Positions 7,728 to 16,921 of a DNA stretch of 32,157 nucleotides are shown piece by piece (position 1 is the first letter of the stretch; every line of letters begins with the position of its first letter). The position numbers and the translations under genes are program-made. The stretch comes from DAOMNN01 sp050486545 (GTDB lineage Bacteria > Pseudomonadota > Gammaproteobacteria > Burkholderiales > Rhodocyclaceae), in assembly GCA_050486545.1 (NCBI GenBank), contig JBJHDM010000037.1, positions 1-32,157 of the forward strand, written 5' to 3'. The notes under the pieces are model-generated. The model saw only the letters and a program-made list of their open reading frames with translations, did not search any database and had not been told where the DNA came from.

Positions 7728-10484
7728 TCATTGTGAGGCGGATGCCGATTCCGCAGCGGGTCCCCCCCGCGGCAACGAGAATGCGAAGGTAGCCCCCTGG
7801 TCGGGCCGGGATTCCACCCACATGTGGCCACCGAAATGCTCGACGATCTGCCGGCTGATCGGAAGACCCAGTCCGGTCCCCTGCGGTCGGTCTCGCTGAT
7901 CGCCACCCTGGCGGAACTTCTCGAACACGAAGGGCAGGAACTCCGGGGCGATGCCGGGACCGTTGTCCTCAACGGTCACCTTCACCTCCCGCTCGTCGGC
8001 CACGAGTTCGACCCGCACATGACCATCCCCCTTCGGCACGAACTTCGCCGCGTTCGAAAGCAGGTTCAGCATCACCTGCAGCAGGCGGTCGTGGTCGGCA
8101 AGGAGGTGCGGGCCCTCGTCGGGCAGGACGACGTCGATCGACGCACCTCGGTCGCGGAACAACTGGCTGGTCGCCTCGACCGCGTGCTCGACGAGTTCCT
8201 TCATGTCGATATCCGAATTGTGCCACTCCGCATGCCCCGATTCGATCTTCGCGAGATCCAGCACCTGGTTGACCAGCCGCGTCAGTCGCTCGGTTTCGGA
8301 AACGATGATCCCCAGAAAACGCATCCGGTCTTCGAGTTTCATCTTCGGATCGTCAAGCAGCATCTCGGAAAGCGCCCGGATCGACGTGAGCGGCGTGCGC
8401 AACTCGTGCGTGACCGACGACATGATGTCGTCCTTGAGGCGGTCGAGCTCCTTCAATCGTTCGTTCGCCGCTCGAAGCTCCTCCGTGGCAGCCTCCAGTT
8501 CGCGGGACTTCTCCTCGAGCTGATGCGAATACGCACGCACCTGCGAGGCCTCGTCGAGGATGTCCATCACCTCTTCGAGTCCCAGCGGCTCTTCCTGCAC
8601 GACCGACGACACCATCACGTGGGCCGACGCACTGCCGATGGCTCCGGCGAGCTGCGTTTCGGCGAAGTGAACCAGCCCGGCGTCGGCCTTGATGTGCTCG
8701 ATGCTGCGAAATCCGCGTTCGCGGGCATACTGGGAGAACAGGTGGCGCGTCTTGGCCGTTCCGAGAAAGCGCGATACCAGCGGCAGCAGATCCTGGACCT
8801 GGGCACTGCCGCGCCAGAAGGTCGAGGGCGCGGCCCGTTCGCGCTTGAAGACGTCCACGAACAGGGTTGCCTGGCTGGCCTCCTGTCCGGTCGGCGCACG
8901 CATCAACGATACCACGACGTAGCAGCCGATATTGGCCGTGAGGCTCCAGAACAGCGCATGGCTGATGCTGTCCAGCCCTCCCAGCCCGAACAGTTGTTCG
9001 GGCCGCAGCAGGGCAAGACCGAACAGCCCGTGCTCGATGAAACCGGGATCGATCCAGCCCGACTTGGCCACCGAGGGCAGCATCAGCGTGTAGGCCCAGA
9101 CGATAAAGCCGGCCAAGAGGCCCGCCAGCGCACCCTCGCGGGTGCCGCCCCGCCAGTACATCCCACCCAGGATGGTCGGCGCGAACTGGGCCACGGCCGC
9201 GAAGCTGATCAGCCCGATGCTGACCAGTGCATGTGCTTCCCCCGCCAGGCGGAAGTACAGGTATCCGAGCAGGACCACGATCACGATCGCACCGCGGCGG
9301 ATGCCAAGCAGCAGACCCGTGAGGTCCGGCTGCACCGCCCGGCTGAAACGCCGGCTGCGCAACAGCAAGGGCATGACCAGGTCGTTGCAGATCATCGTCG
9401 AAACCGCAATCGTCTCGACGATGACCATGCCGGTTGCGGCGGACAACCCCCCCACGAATACGAACAGGGCGAGCAATTCCATGCCATGGGAGAGCGGTAG
9501 CGAGAGTACGAACGTGTCGGGATCGACCGTCTCGCCACCGAAATGCAGCAAGCCGCCGAAGGCGATCGGCAGCACGAAGAGATTGATCAGGAACAGATAG
9601 AGCGGGAACAGCCAGACCGCCCGCCGAAGGTGCTGCTCGTTGACGTTTTCCACGACCGCGACCTGGAACTGGCGCGGCAGGAACATGAATGCCAGCATGG
9701 CCAGCAGGGTCAGGGCGAACCAGGCCCCGTAATCGCTGCCACCCTCTCCGGAGAGGGTCAGCAGCGCAGCCAGCTCCGGGTGCTCGGCCGCGCGGCCGAA
9801 GATGTCCCCGAAGCCGTCATAGATTCCATACGTGACGAACATGCCGACCGCGAGAAAGGCGATCAGCTTGATGACGGACTCGAAAGCGATCGCGGCCACC
9901 ATTCCTTCGTGCCGCTCGGTCGCATCGAGATGTCGCGCCCCGAACAGGATCGTGAAGATCGCCAGGATCACGGCAACGTAGAGCGTGCTGTCCTGAAACC
10001 AATGCACGACCCGCATGGGGTGATGCTGTTCGTCGTGCATTCCGGTCAGCACCGCATACCCCATGGAGACGGCCTTGAGCTGCAGCGCGATGTAGGGAAT
10101 GATCCCGACGACCGTGATCACGGTCACCAGTCCGCCAAGCAGATGGCTCTTTCCGTAACGGCTCGCGATGAAGTCGGCGATCGACGTGATCCGGTAGGTC
10201 TTCGAGATCCGGATCATCTTCAAGAGCACCAGCCAGGCCAGCGCCATGGCCAGCGTAGGACCCAGATAGATCGGCAGGAACCAGACCCCACCTGAGGCGG
10301 CACGCCCAACGCTGCCAAAGTAGGTCCAGGCGGTGCAATAGACGGCCATCGACAACGCATAGGTCCAGGGGTTGGCGATGATCGACCGGCCTTGTTCCGC
10401 ACGCCGGTCCCCAAAATGGGCGACCGCAAACAGGATCAGCAGGTAGGCGAACGAAACCGTGACGACCAGCGCGGCGGACAGCAT
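7728..10484 (-). CDS. Sodium:solute symporter-histidine kinase fusion (CbrA-like)
   Basis: A 918-aa hybrid. Residues 1-~510 are a 13-helix SSS transporter-like domain, with NPWTYALSMAVYCTAWTYFG spread over TM2. Next is a linker and long coiled coil (about 580-680, LEEKSRELEAATEELRAANERL region), then a complete kinase core: H-box SSVTHELRTPL, N-box MLNLLSNAAKF, G1 EDNGPGIAPEF, F-box FEKFRQGGD and G2 GTGLGLPISR. All catalytic residues expected of an active kinase are present. In CbrA/CrbS-type systems such proteins sense or transport small nutrients and control carbon use, including acs. Here acs lies 0.4 kb upstream on the same strand and a receiver follows directly. It starts nine bases after the stop of the 66-aa membrane protein. 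Confidence 0.9.
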   Translation of the reverse strand: MLSAALVVTVSFAYLLILFAVAHFGDRRAEQGRSIIANPWTYALSMAVYCTAWTYFGSVGRAASGGVWFLPIYLGPTLAMALAWLVLLKMIRISKTYRITSIADFIASRYGKSHLLGGLVTVITVVGIIPYIALQLKAVSMGYAVLTGMHDEQHHPMRVVHWFQDSTLYVAVILAIFTILFGARHLDATERHEGMVAAIAFESVIKLIAFLAVGMFVTYGIYDGFGDIFGRAAEHPELAALLTLSGEGGSDYGAWFALTLLAMLAFMFLPRQFQVAVVENVNEQHLRRAVWLFPLYLFLINLFVLPIAFGGLLHFGGETVDPDTFVLSLPLSHGMELLALFVFVGGLSAATGMVIVETIAVSTMICNDLVMPLLLRSRRFSRAVQPDLTGLLLGIRRGAIVIVVLLGYLYFRLAGEAHALVSIGLISFAAVAQFAPTILGGMYWRGGTREGALAGLLAGFIVWAYTLMLPSVAKSGWIDPGFIEHGLFGLALLRPEQLFGLGGLDSISHALFWSLTANIGCYVVVSLMRAPTGQEASQATLFVDVFKRERAAPSTFWRGSAQVQDLLPLVSRFLGTAKTRHLFSQYARERGFRSIEHIKADAGLVHFAETQLAGAIGSASAHVMVSSVVQEEPLGLEEVMDILDEASQVRAYSHQLEEKSRELEAATEELRAANERLKELDRLKDDIMSSVTHELRTPLTSIRALSEMLLDDPKMKLEDRMRFLGIIVSETERLTRLVNQVLDLAKIESGHAEWHNSDIDMKELVEHAVEATSQLFRDRGASIDVVLPDEGPHLLADHDRLLQVMLNLLSNAAKFVPKGDGHVRVELVADEREVKVTVEDNGPGIAPEFLPFVFEKFRQGGDQRDRPQGTGLGLPISRQIVEHFGGHMWVESRPDQGATFAFSLPRGGPAAESASASQ

Positions 10485-10493
10485 TGGCCGGTC

Positions 10494-10694
10494 TCAGGCA
10501 ATGCCGCGTTCGACGATCCAGGCGATCACGGCGATGACCGCAGCCCAGACGAGGAACGTAAACAGGTACAGGACGGGAAATCCAAGCCACGCATCCGGCC
10601 GATCGAACAGGGACAGGACTGGGTAGTTGAACAGAAAGACTGCGGCCAGAAACACGGCGACCAGGCGCTGCCGGGCAAGACCTTTGCGCATCAT
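10494..10694 (-). CDS. Small two-TM membrane protein beside the SSS kinase
   Basis: A 66-aa protein starting MMRKGLARQRLVAVF, with a GGGAGG ribosome site 4 bases before the first ATG and 7 before the second (10691). It has two hydrophobic helices (about 11-28 and 38-62) separated by a short FDRPDAWLGFP loop. The N-terminus is basic, as in the small DUF485/DUF4212-type partners of SSS symporters, but I see no decisive motif. Its stop is nine bases from the SSS-kinase start, so the two are surely co-translated. It may be an accessory subunit of that protein or of the symporter at 2855-4918. Confidence 0.75.
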   Translation of the reverse strand: MMRKGLARQRLVAVFLAAVFLFNYPVLSLFDRPDAWLGFPVLYLFTFLVWAAVIAVIAWIVERGIA

Positions 10695-10773
10695 GCACCC
10701 TCCCGATGATGACATTGGCCATCCGATTATATGCCGGCCTGGATCCTGCCGCGCGCACGCCCGGCGTACAGGC

Positions 10774-10800
10774 GAAAAAAAGCGCGCTCGAAGCGCGCTT
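10774..10800 (-). terminator. Rho-independent terminator after acs
   Basis: A perfect 8-bp stem (AGCGCGCT/AGCGCGCT around a 3-base loop, 10781-10799) is followed on the minus strand by a run of seven T (10781-10775). It lies about 95 bases past the acs stop and separates acs from the small membrane protein/SSS-kinase operon. Confidence 0.75.
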
Positions 10801-10810
10801 TCTCCATCCG

Positions 10811-10876
10811 GCCGCCCTATCGGGCGGCAAGACCTCCTCCGCAAAGATGAACCGGGCGCGACCTCTTCGGGTCGCG
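10811..10876. repeat. Two further hairpins between acs and its terminator
   Basis: GCCGCCC-TATC-GGGCGGC at 10811-10828 and CGCGACC-TCTTCG-GGTCGCG at 10857-10876 are two GC-rich inverted repeats directly upstream of the acs terminator hairpin, giving three stem-loops in about 100 bases. They probably protect the acs mRNA 3' end; neither has its own T-run. Confidence 0.55.
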
Positions 10877-10892
10877 TCCCGGAAAGGGGTAC

Positions 10893-12857
<1,965 letters not shown>

Positions 12858-12902
12858 ACTCACCTCTCCTCAACGGATTCAATCGATCGAAGGTTCCCGG
12901 GA

Positions 12903-12922
12903 CGATCGCGCAAAGGCGATCG
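12903..12922. repeat. Inverted repeat in the acs leader
   Basis: CGATCGC-GCAAAG-GCGATCG forms a 7-bp perfect palindromic arm pair about 45 bases before the acs ATG and inside the predicted transcript. It could be an operator or an mRNA hairpin; nothing in the sequence decides which. Confidence 0.45.
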
Positions 12923-12973
12923 AGGGGTGGCCGCTTGTTGCCGGCCGCGATCCGGGCTCGCACTCAGTGTCGA

Positions 12974-12979
12974 ATTATA
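12974..12979 (-). promoter_or_regulatory. Candidate sigma-70 -10 element for acs
   Basis: On the minus strand GGCATATAATTCG contains a perfect TATAAT, about 115 bases upstream of the acs start. The -35 region at 17 bp spacing (TACAGA) is poor, so an activator would be expected. I found no sigma-54 element with correct spacing here. Confidence 0.45.
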
Positions 12980-13095
12980 TGCCGCACATTTAAGGATCTG
13001 TATCTTACACAGGACTTACATCGCTGCGTATCGCAAGGGAAGCTCCATTCGGCCAATCATACGCTCCGGCACTCCGATTGCCCGCATCGAACTGG

Positions 13096-13101
13096 TAGAA
13101 T
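13096..13101 (+). promoter_or_regulatory. Candidate extended -10 for fumarase
   Basis: TGGTAGAAT is an extended -10 (TGn plus TAGAAT) 37 bases before the fumarase ATG, leaving a short leader with the AAGGGA ribosome site. No convincing -35 is seen, which extended -10 promoters can tolerate. The rest of the 280-bp acs-fumarase spacer shows nothing else I can name. Confidence 0.4.
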
Positions 13102-13137
13102 CGCGCCCACACCACCGGAACCCGAAGGGAAAGCGTC

Positions 13138-14670
13138 ATGCCTGCAATTCGCCAAGAAGACTTCATCCAGTCCATCGCGGATGGCTTCCAGTACATCAGC
13201 TACTACCATCCGCTCGATTACATCCAGGCGCTCGGCGAGGCCTGGGAGCGCGAGGAGAACCCCGCCGCCAAGGACGCCATCGCGCAGATCCTCACCAATT
13301 CGCGCATGTGTGCCGAAGGGCACCGTCCGATCTGCCAGGACACCGGGATCGCGGTGGTCTTCCTGAAGGTCGGCATGAACGTACGCTGGGACGCGACGAT
13401 GAGCATTCAGGAGATGGTCGACGAGGGCGTGCGACGGGCCTACAACCACCCCGACAACAAGTTGCGCGCCTCGGTCCTGCTCGATCCGGCAGGCAAGCGC
13501 CAGAACAGTCGCGACAATACCCCGGCCGTGGTCCATTACGAGGTCGTTCCGGGCGACCACGTCGAAGTCACCTGTGCGGCCAAGGGTGGTGGCTCCGAGA
13601 ACAAGTCGAAAATGGTGATGCTCAATCCGTCCGATTCGATCGTCGACTGGGTCCTGAAGACCGTTCCGACGATGGGCGCCGGCTGGTGCCCGCCGGGCAT
13701 CCTGGGCATCGGCATCGGGGGCACCCCCGAGAAGGCGATGCTGCTCGCCAAGGAATCGCTGATGGCGCCGGTCGACATCCATGCCCTGCGCGACAAGGCG
13801 GCCTCCGGGGCGGAACTGTCCCGGGTCGAGGAATTGCGTCTCGAGTTGATGGAGAAGGTCAATGCGCTCGGAATCGGCGCCCAGGGGCTGGGGGGACTCA
13901 CCACCGTCGTGGACGTCAAGATTCTCGACTACCCGACCCATGCGGCCAGTCTTCCGGTCGCGATGATTCCGAATTGCGCGGCAACGCGGCACGTCCACTT
14001 CGAACTCGACGGCTCCGGTCCAGCCCGGCTCGAAACGCCGAAGCTCGAGGACTGGCCGCAGGTCACCTGGAAAGCCGACGCCGACGTCGCCACGCGCGTC
14101 AACCTCGACACCCTCACGCGCGAGGAAGTCGCCGCCTGGAAGCCCGGACAGATCCTGCTGCTCAATGGCAAGATGCTCACGGGGCGCGACGCGGCCCACA
14201 AGCGCATCGCCGACATGCTCGAACGAGGCGAAGCCCTTCCGGTGGACTTCACCAACCGGGTCATCTACTACGTCGGTCCGGTCGACCCGGTCCGCGACGA
14301 AGTCGTCGGTCCTGCCGGCCCGACGACGGCGACACGCATGGACAAGTTCACCCGCATGATGCTTGAGAAGACCGGCCTGATCTCGATGATCGGCAAGTCG
14401 GAGCGCGGCCCTGTTGCCATCGATGCGATTCGCGACAATCGATCGGCCTACCTGATGGCCGTGGGGGGATCGGCCTACCTGGTTTCAAAGGCGATCAAGT
14501 CCGCAAGGGTCGTCGCCTTCGAAGACCTCGGCATGGAGGCCATCTACGAGTTCGAGGTCCAGGACATGCCCGTGACGGTTGCGGTCGACTCGAACGGAAC
14601 CAGCGTGCACAACACCGGACCGCGCGAGTGGCAGATGAAGATCGGCAAGATTCCGGTCACGACGGCCTGA
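13138..14670 (+). CDS. Fumarate hydratase, class I (iron-sulfur)
   Basis: A 510-aa enzyme interconverting fumarate and malate in the TCA cycle, of the oxygen-sensitive [4Fe-4S] class (FumA/FumB-like) and unrelated to FumC. The N-terminal alpha domain has NSRMCAEGHRPICQDTG (Cys58, Cys66). The central part has CAAKGGGSENKSK and GWCPPGILGIGIGGTPEKA, which contain the remaining candidate cluster Cys. The C-terminal beta domain begins near LLLNGKMLTGRDAAHKR and contains the GPTTATRMDKF block. Length fits the single-chain class I form. Only a class I gene is in view, which suits a low-oxygen lifestyle. It is monocistronic, between its own promoter and a strong terminator. Confidence 0.96.
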   Translation: MPAIRQEDFIQSIADGFQYISYYHPLDYIQALGEAWEREENPAAKDAIAQILTNSRMCAEGHRPICQDTGIAVVFLKVGMNVRWDATMSIQEMVDEGVRRAYNHPDNKLRASVLLDPAGKRQNSRDNTPAVVHYEVVPGDHVEVTCAAKGGGSENKSKMVMLNPSDSIVDWVLKTVPTMGAGWCPPGILGIGIGGTPEKAMLLAKESLMAPVDIHALRDKAASGAELSRVEELRLELMEKVNALGIGAQGLGGLTTVVDVKILDYPTHAASLPVAMIPNCAATRHVHFELDGSGPARLETPKLEDWPQVTWKADADVATRVNLDTLTREEVAAWKPGQILLLNGKMLTGRDAAHKRIADMLERGEALPVDFTNRVIYYVGPVDPVRDEVVGPAGPTTATRMDKFTRMMLEKTGLISMIGKSERGPVAIDAIRDNRSAYLMAVGGSAYLVSKAIKSARVVAFEDLGMEAIYEFEVQDMPVTVAVDSNGTSVHNTGPREWQMKIGKIPVTTA

Positions 14671-14706
14671 GCCAGCACACCGAAGGGCCGCCGCAACGGC
14701 CCTGAT

Positions 14707-14750
14707 ACGAAGAGGCCCGACACGGAATCTCCGGTCGGGCCTCTTCGTTT
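14707..14750 (+). terminator. Terminator after fumarase
   Basis: A 14-bp perfect stem (CGAAGAGGCCCGAC/GTCGGGCCTCTTCG) with a 12-base loop is followed by TTT, 37 bases past the fumarase stop. A second smaller stem (GGGCCG/CGGCCC) lies just upstream. The converging 59-aa gene may use the same hairpin from the other side. Confidence 0.8.
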
Positions 14751-14773
14751 CGTACGCTGACCGGGGGGTGGGT

Positions 14774-14953
14774 TCACCCCCCGAGGTTTTCCATCAGCTT
14801 GAAGACCACCAGCGCGAGCGGAAGAATGATCGCGAAAAATACGATGCTGCGGTTCTTGAACGGCGCTCCGCGTCGCGCCTCCAACGTTCTGAGGACCCAG
14901 TCCGCCCCGAAATAGAGCGCGATAGCGGCCAGCGTAAACAGCACGATTTCCAT
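14774..14953 (-). CDS. 59-aa two-TM protein at the end of the divergent HCO operon
   Basis: MEIVLFTLAAIALYFGADWV opens a first helix. A basic loop (EARRGAPFKNRS) follows, then a second helix (IVFFAIILPLALVVFKL). The ribosome site GGGAG lies five bases before ATG 14953. It starts ten bases after the stop of the heme-copper subunit at 14964, so it is probably a small subunit or assembly partner of it, like the tiny accessory proteins of other heme-copper enzymes. I do not recognise a family. Confidence 0.75.
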   Translation of the reverse strand: MEIVLFTLAAIALYFGADWVLRTLEARRGAPFKNRSIVFFAIILPLALVVFKLMENLGG

Positions 14954-14963
14954 TGTATCTCCC

Positions 14964-16367
14964 TTATTCCGGCTGCATCGCCGGTGACTGCGGTCTGCGC
15001 CCGGCAATGACCGAGCGGAATACGATGATCAGGAACATCACCCCGGCGACGATCGCGATCAACCCGCCCAATCCGGCGAAAGCCATGCCCAGGATCTCGG
15101 GAAGGTTCTCGAGGCCCTGCGCGCTGCCGGCGGTCTTGCGCTGCACGCCATGCCCGCCCGACCATGCAAGCCCAAGCACATGCATCAATTGCCCGACCCC
15201 GAAAATATACGGCTGGAGGGTCGCCATGCGTCGGGGGACCGGTCCGAATCCGAGTCGCGGCAGCAGGTGGAAGGTCAGGCCCATGAAGGCCAGCGAGATG
15301 CCGACGATGCTTCCATGGTAATGAGCCGGCACGATCGTATTGCTGCCGGTGATCATGAAGCCGAGGATCCCGCCGACACCGAACAACAGCACAGAGAAGA
15401 CCAGGGCGGCCCGCTCGGGATGGGCCAGCGGCGGAATGCTCTTCCGGCCCGCCACGAACACCCCCCAGAGGATGGCCAGCGAAACCGGTGCCGCGGCCAA
15501 TCCATTGCCGAAGCCCATCATCCAGGTGAAGGCACGACGGCTCTCGAACGAATGAACCTCGTGGATGAAGTAGATCCAGGGGGTCAGAAAGATCGCGACG
15601 ATACCGACCACGAACAAGGCCAGCAGCAACCGCGGACTGATCGAGACCGGCACGCCCGAAACGCTGGCGAGCCACAGCCAGACAACGAGAACGAGTTGGG
15701 TGTGCATGAACTGCAGCACGTGCCCGCCGCCCCAGAACAGGACTTCGTAGTACTCCTTGTCGACGACGAACTCCGGGATTCTCCCCCAGGTCCAGGCGAC
15801 TGCAAGGACCGAACCGACCGCGGCGATCATCGCGGTCTTCATCCCGAACCAGAGCACGTCGGCATTGCTCCCGGCCTCGGTTCCGAGATCGCCCTTGCGC
15901 ATCGTCGTCCACATGCCGTGAAGCACCAGCACCAGAAAGCCGAGTCCGAACACGACCAGACCGGAAAGGAACAGGGGGTGATCGAGTACCGGTACGTAGT
16001 TCGCCATGATCGGCCGGTTCGCGCCCAGGAAAGGCGAAAGCGTCATCACCGCCGTGCCGGCAACGGACAGCCACAGTGCCACCCATGCGACCGGAAGCGC
16101 CCTGGTCCGCGGATACAGGCTCCACAGGATGCCCGCGAAGGCCAGAAACCACACCAGAACGGACAGATCGACGTGTACGACCAGTGCGATGTGGAAGAAA
16201 TCCACCCACGGGAATACGTCGCTGATGTACGGCACGCGCGACAGCACGATGAGCACGGCGAACAGACCCGAAAGCACCAGCGCGCCAACGGCCAGGAACA
16301 GCCAGCCGCGTGCAACCTGCCTCGCCTCGCCCGTCGGAGCGGCAAGGGTATACGAATAATTACTCAC
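14964..16367 (-). CDS. Divergent heme-copper oxidoreductase subunit I (NO reductase-like or unknown function)
   Basis: A 467-aa protein with 12 predicted helices and the heme-copper fold. Low-spin heme ligands are His65 (VVHVDLSVLVW, helix 2) and His351. The high-spin ligand is His349 in the helix-10 motif VPAHYHG. One CuB ligand is His216 in helix 6 (FWGGGHVLQF). The position of the cross-linked Tyr is Phe220. In helix 7 the usual adjacent His pair is missing; only IHEVHSFES (His269, Glu270, His272) is available. It therefore cannot be a normal O2 reductase. The modified metal site may bind a different metal or reduce NO, or the protein may be a non-catalytic cytochrome b. There is no CuA subunit or c-heme in this sub-cluster, so electrons may come from the cytochrome b-ferredoxin fusion upstream. 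The start is GTG with AAGAAGG four bases before it. Confidence 0.75.
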   Translation of the reverse strand: MSNYSYTLAAPTGEARQVARGWLFLAVGALVLSGLFAVLIVLSRVPYISDVFPWVDFFHIALVVHVDLSVLVWFLAFAGILWSLYPRTRALPVAWVALWLSVAGTAVMTLSPFLGANRPIMANYVPVLDHPLFLSGLVVFGLGFLVLVLHGMWTTMRKGDLGTEAGSNADVLWFGMKTAMIAAVGSVLAVAWTWGRIPEFVVDKEYYEVLFWGGGHVLQFMHTQLVLVVWLWLASVSGVPVSISPRLLLALFVVGIVAIFLTPWIYFIHEVHSFESRRAFTWMMGFGNGLAAAPVSLAILWGVFVAGRKSIPPLAHPERAALVFSVLLFGVGGILGFMITGSNTIVPAHYHGSIVGISLAFMGLTFHLLPRLGFGPVPRRMATLQPYIFGVGQLMHVLGLAWSGGHGVQRKTAGSAQGLENLPEILGMAFAGLGGLIAIVAGVMFLIIVFRSVIAGRRPQSPAMQPE

Positions 16368-16413
16368 GAAACCTTCTTTACCCTGAATGGATAACCAGTC
16401 ATTGCCCGAGCCG

Positions 16414-16920
16414 CTATCTTATCAAAACGAACCCACCACGCTCGGCAATGAAGTCCACCACCAGCATTCTCCCGGGCTCGAGCGTGACGTCGACCGACCT
16501 GACATGGTCGAATCCCTCGGTGCGCACGTCGTCGCGCATGCGCATCTCGAGGCGGTGTTCGCCCGGCGACACGACGAAGGACTCGTACACGTAGGCGGTA
16601 CCATCCTTAGACAACCCGGTCGGCGGCACCACCTTGCTGAACACGTTCTGCCCATCCAGGTCGAACTCCACCGTCAGGTTCGAACGCTCGCGCGGGCAGT
16701 CCATCGGGATGCGTGCCCCAGGCGGCAATCGGGCACGCTGCGCCTCGCTGATTTCCTGGCATTCGCCGACGATCTTGCCCGCATGGGCGAAGCTCACCTT
16801 GATCACGGACTTGTCCGGCTCGAGATAGGTATAGGACGGCGAGGTCGAGAAATACCCGACAAAAGCCATCAGCAGTGCGTAGGCGACGAACTGCCCGACA
16901 TATTTTCCGAACGCTCCCAT
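16414..16920 (-). CDS. One-TM protein with beta-rich extracytoplasmic domain, unknown function
   Basis: 168 aa from ATG 16920, which has a near-perfect AGGAGG seven bases upstream and begins one base after the stop of the cytochrome b fusion. A longer frame extends to 16992 but only inside that gene. One N-terminal helix (about 8-24, QFVAYALLMAFVGYF) anchors a periplasmic domain. That domain ends in alternating strands (YVYESFVVSPGEHRLEMRMR, then RSVDVTLEPGRMLVVDF), resembling an immunoglobulin-like or FixH-like fold. It contains two Cys (GECQE and MDCPRE) but no CuA, cupredoxin or heme motif. Its position between two redox proteins suggests a structural subunit. No family recognised. Confidence 0.75.
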   Translation of the reverse strand: MGAFGKYVGQFVAYALLMAFVGYFSTSPSYTYLEPDKSVIKVSFAHAGKIVGECQEISEAQRARLPPGARIPMDCPRERSNLTVEFDLDGQNVFSKVVPPTGLSKDGTAYVYESFVVSPGEHRLEMRMRDDVRTEGFDHVRSVDVTLEPGRMLVVDFIAERGGFVLIR

Positions 16921-16921
16921 G

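Noticed and set aside
12925..12945. A sigma-54-like element (TGG...TTGCC) before acs
   Set aside because: Only nine bases separate GG from GC where ten are required, and the conserved TGGCAC core is not matched.
13057..14199. A 380-codon minus-strand open frame under fumarase
   Set aside because: It is antisense to a full-length class I fumarase with all motifs; it is a codon-bias shadow.
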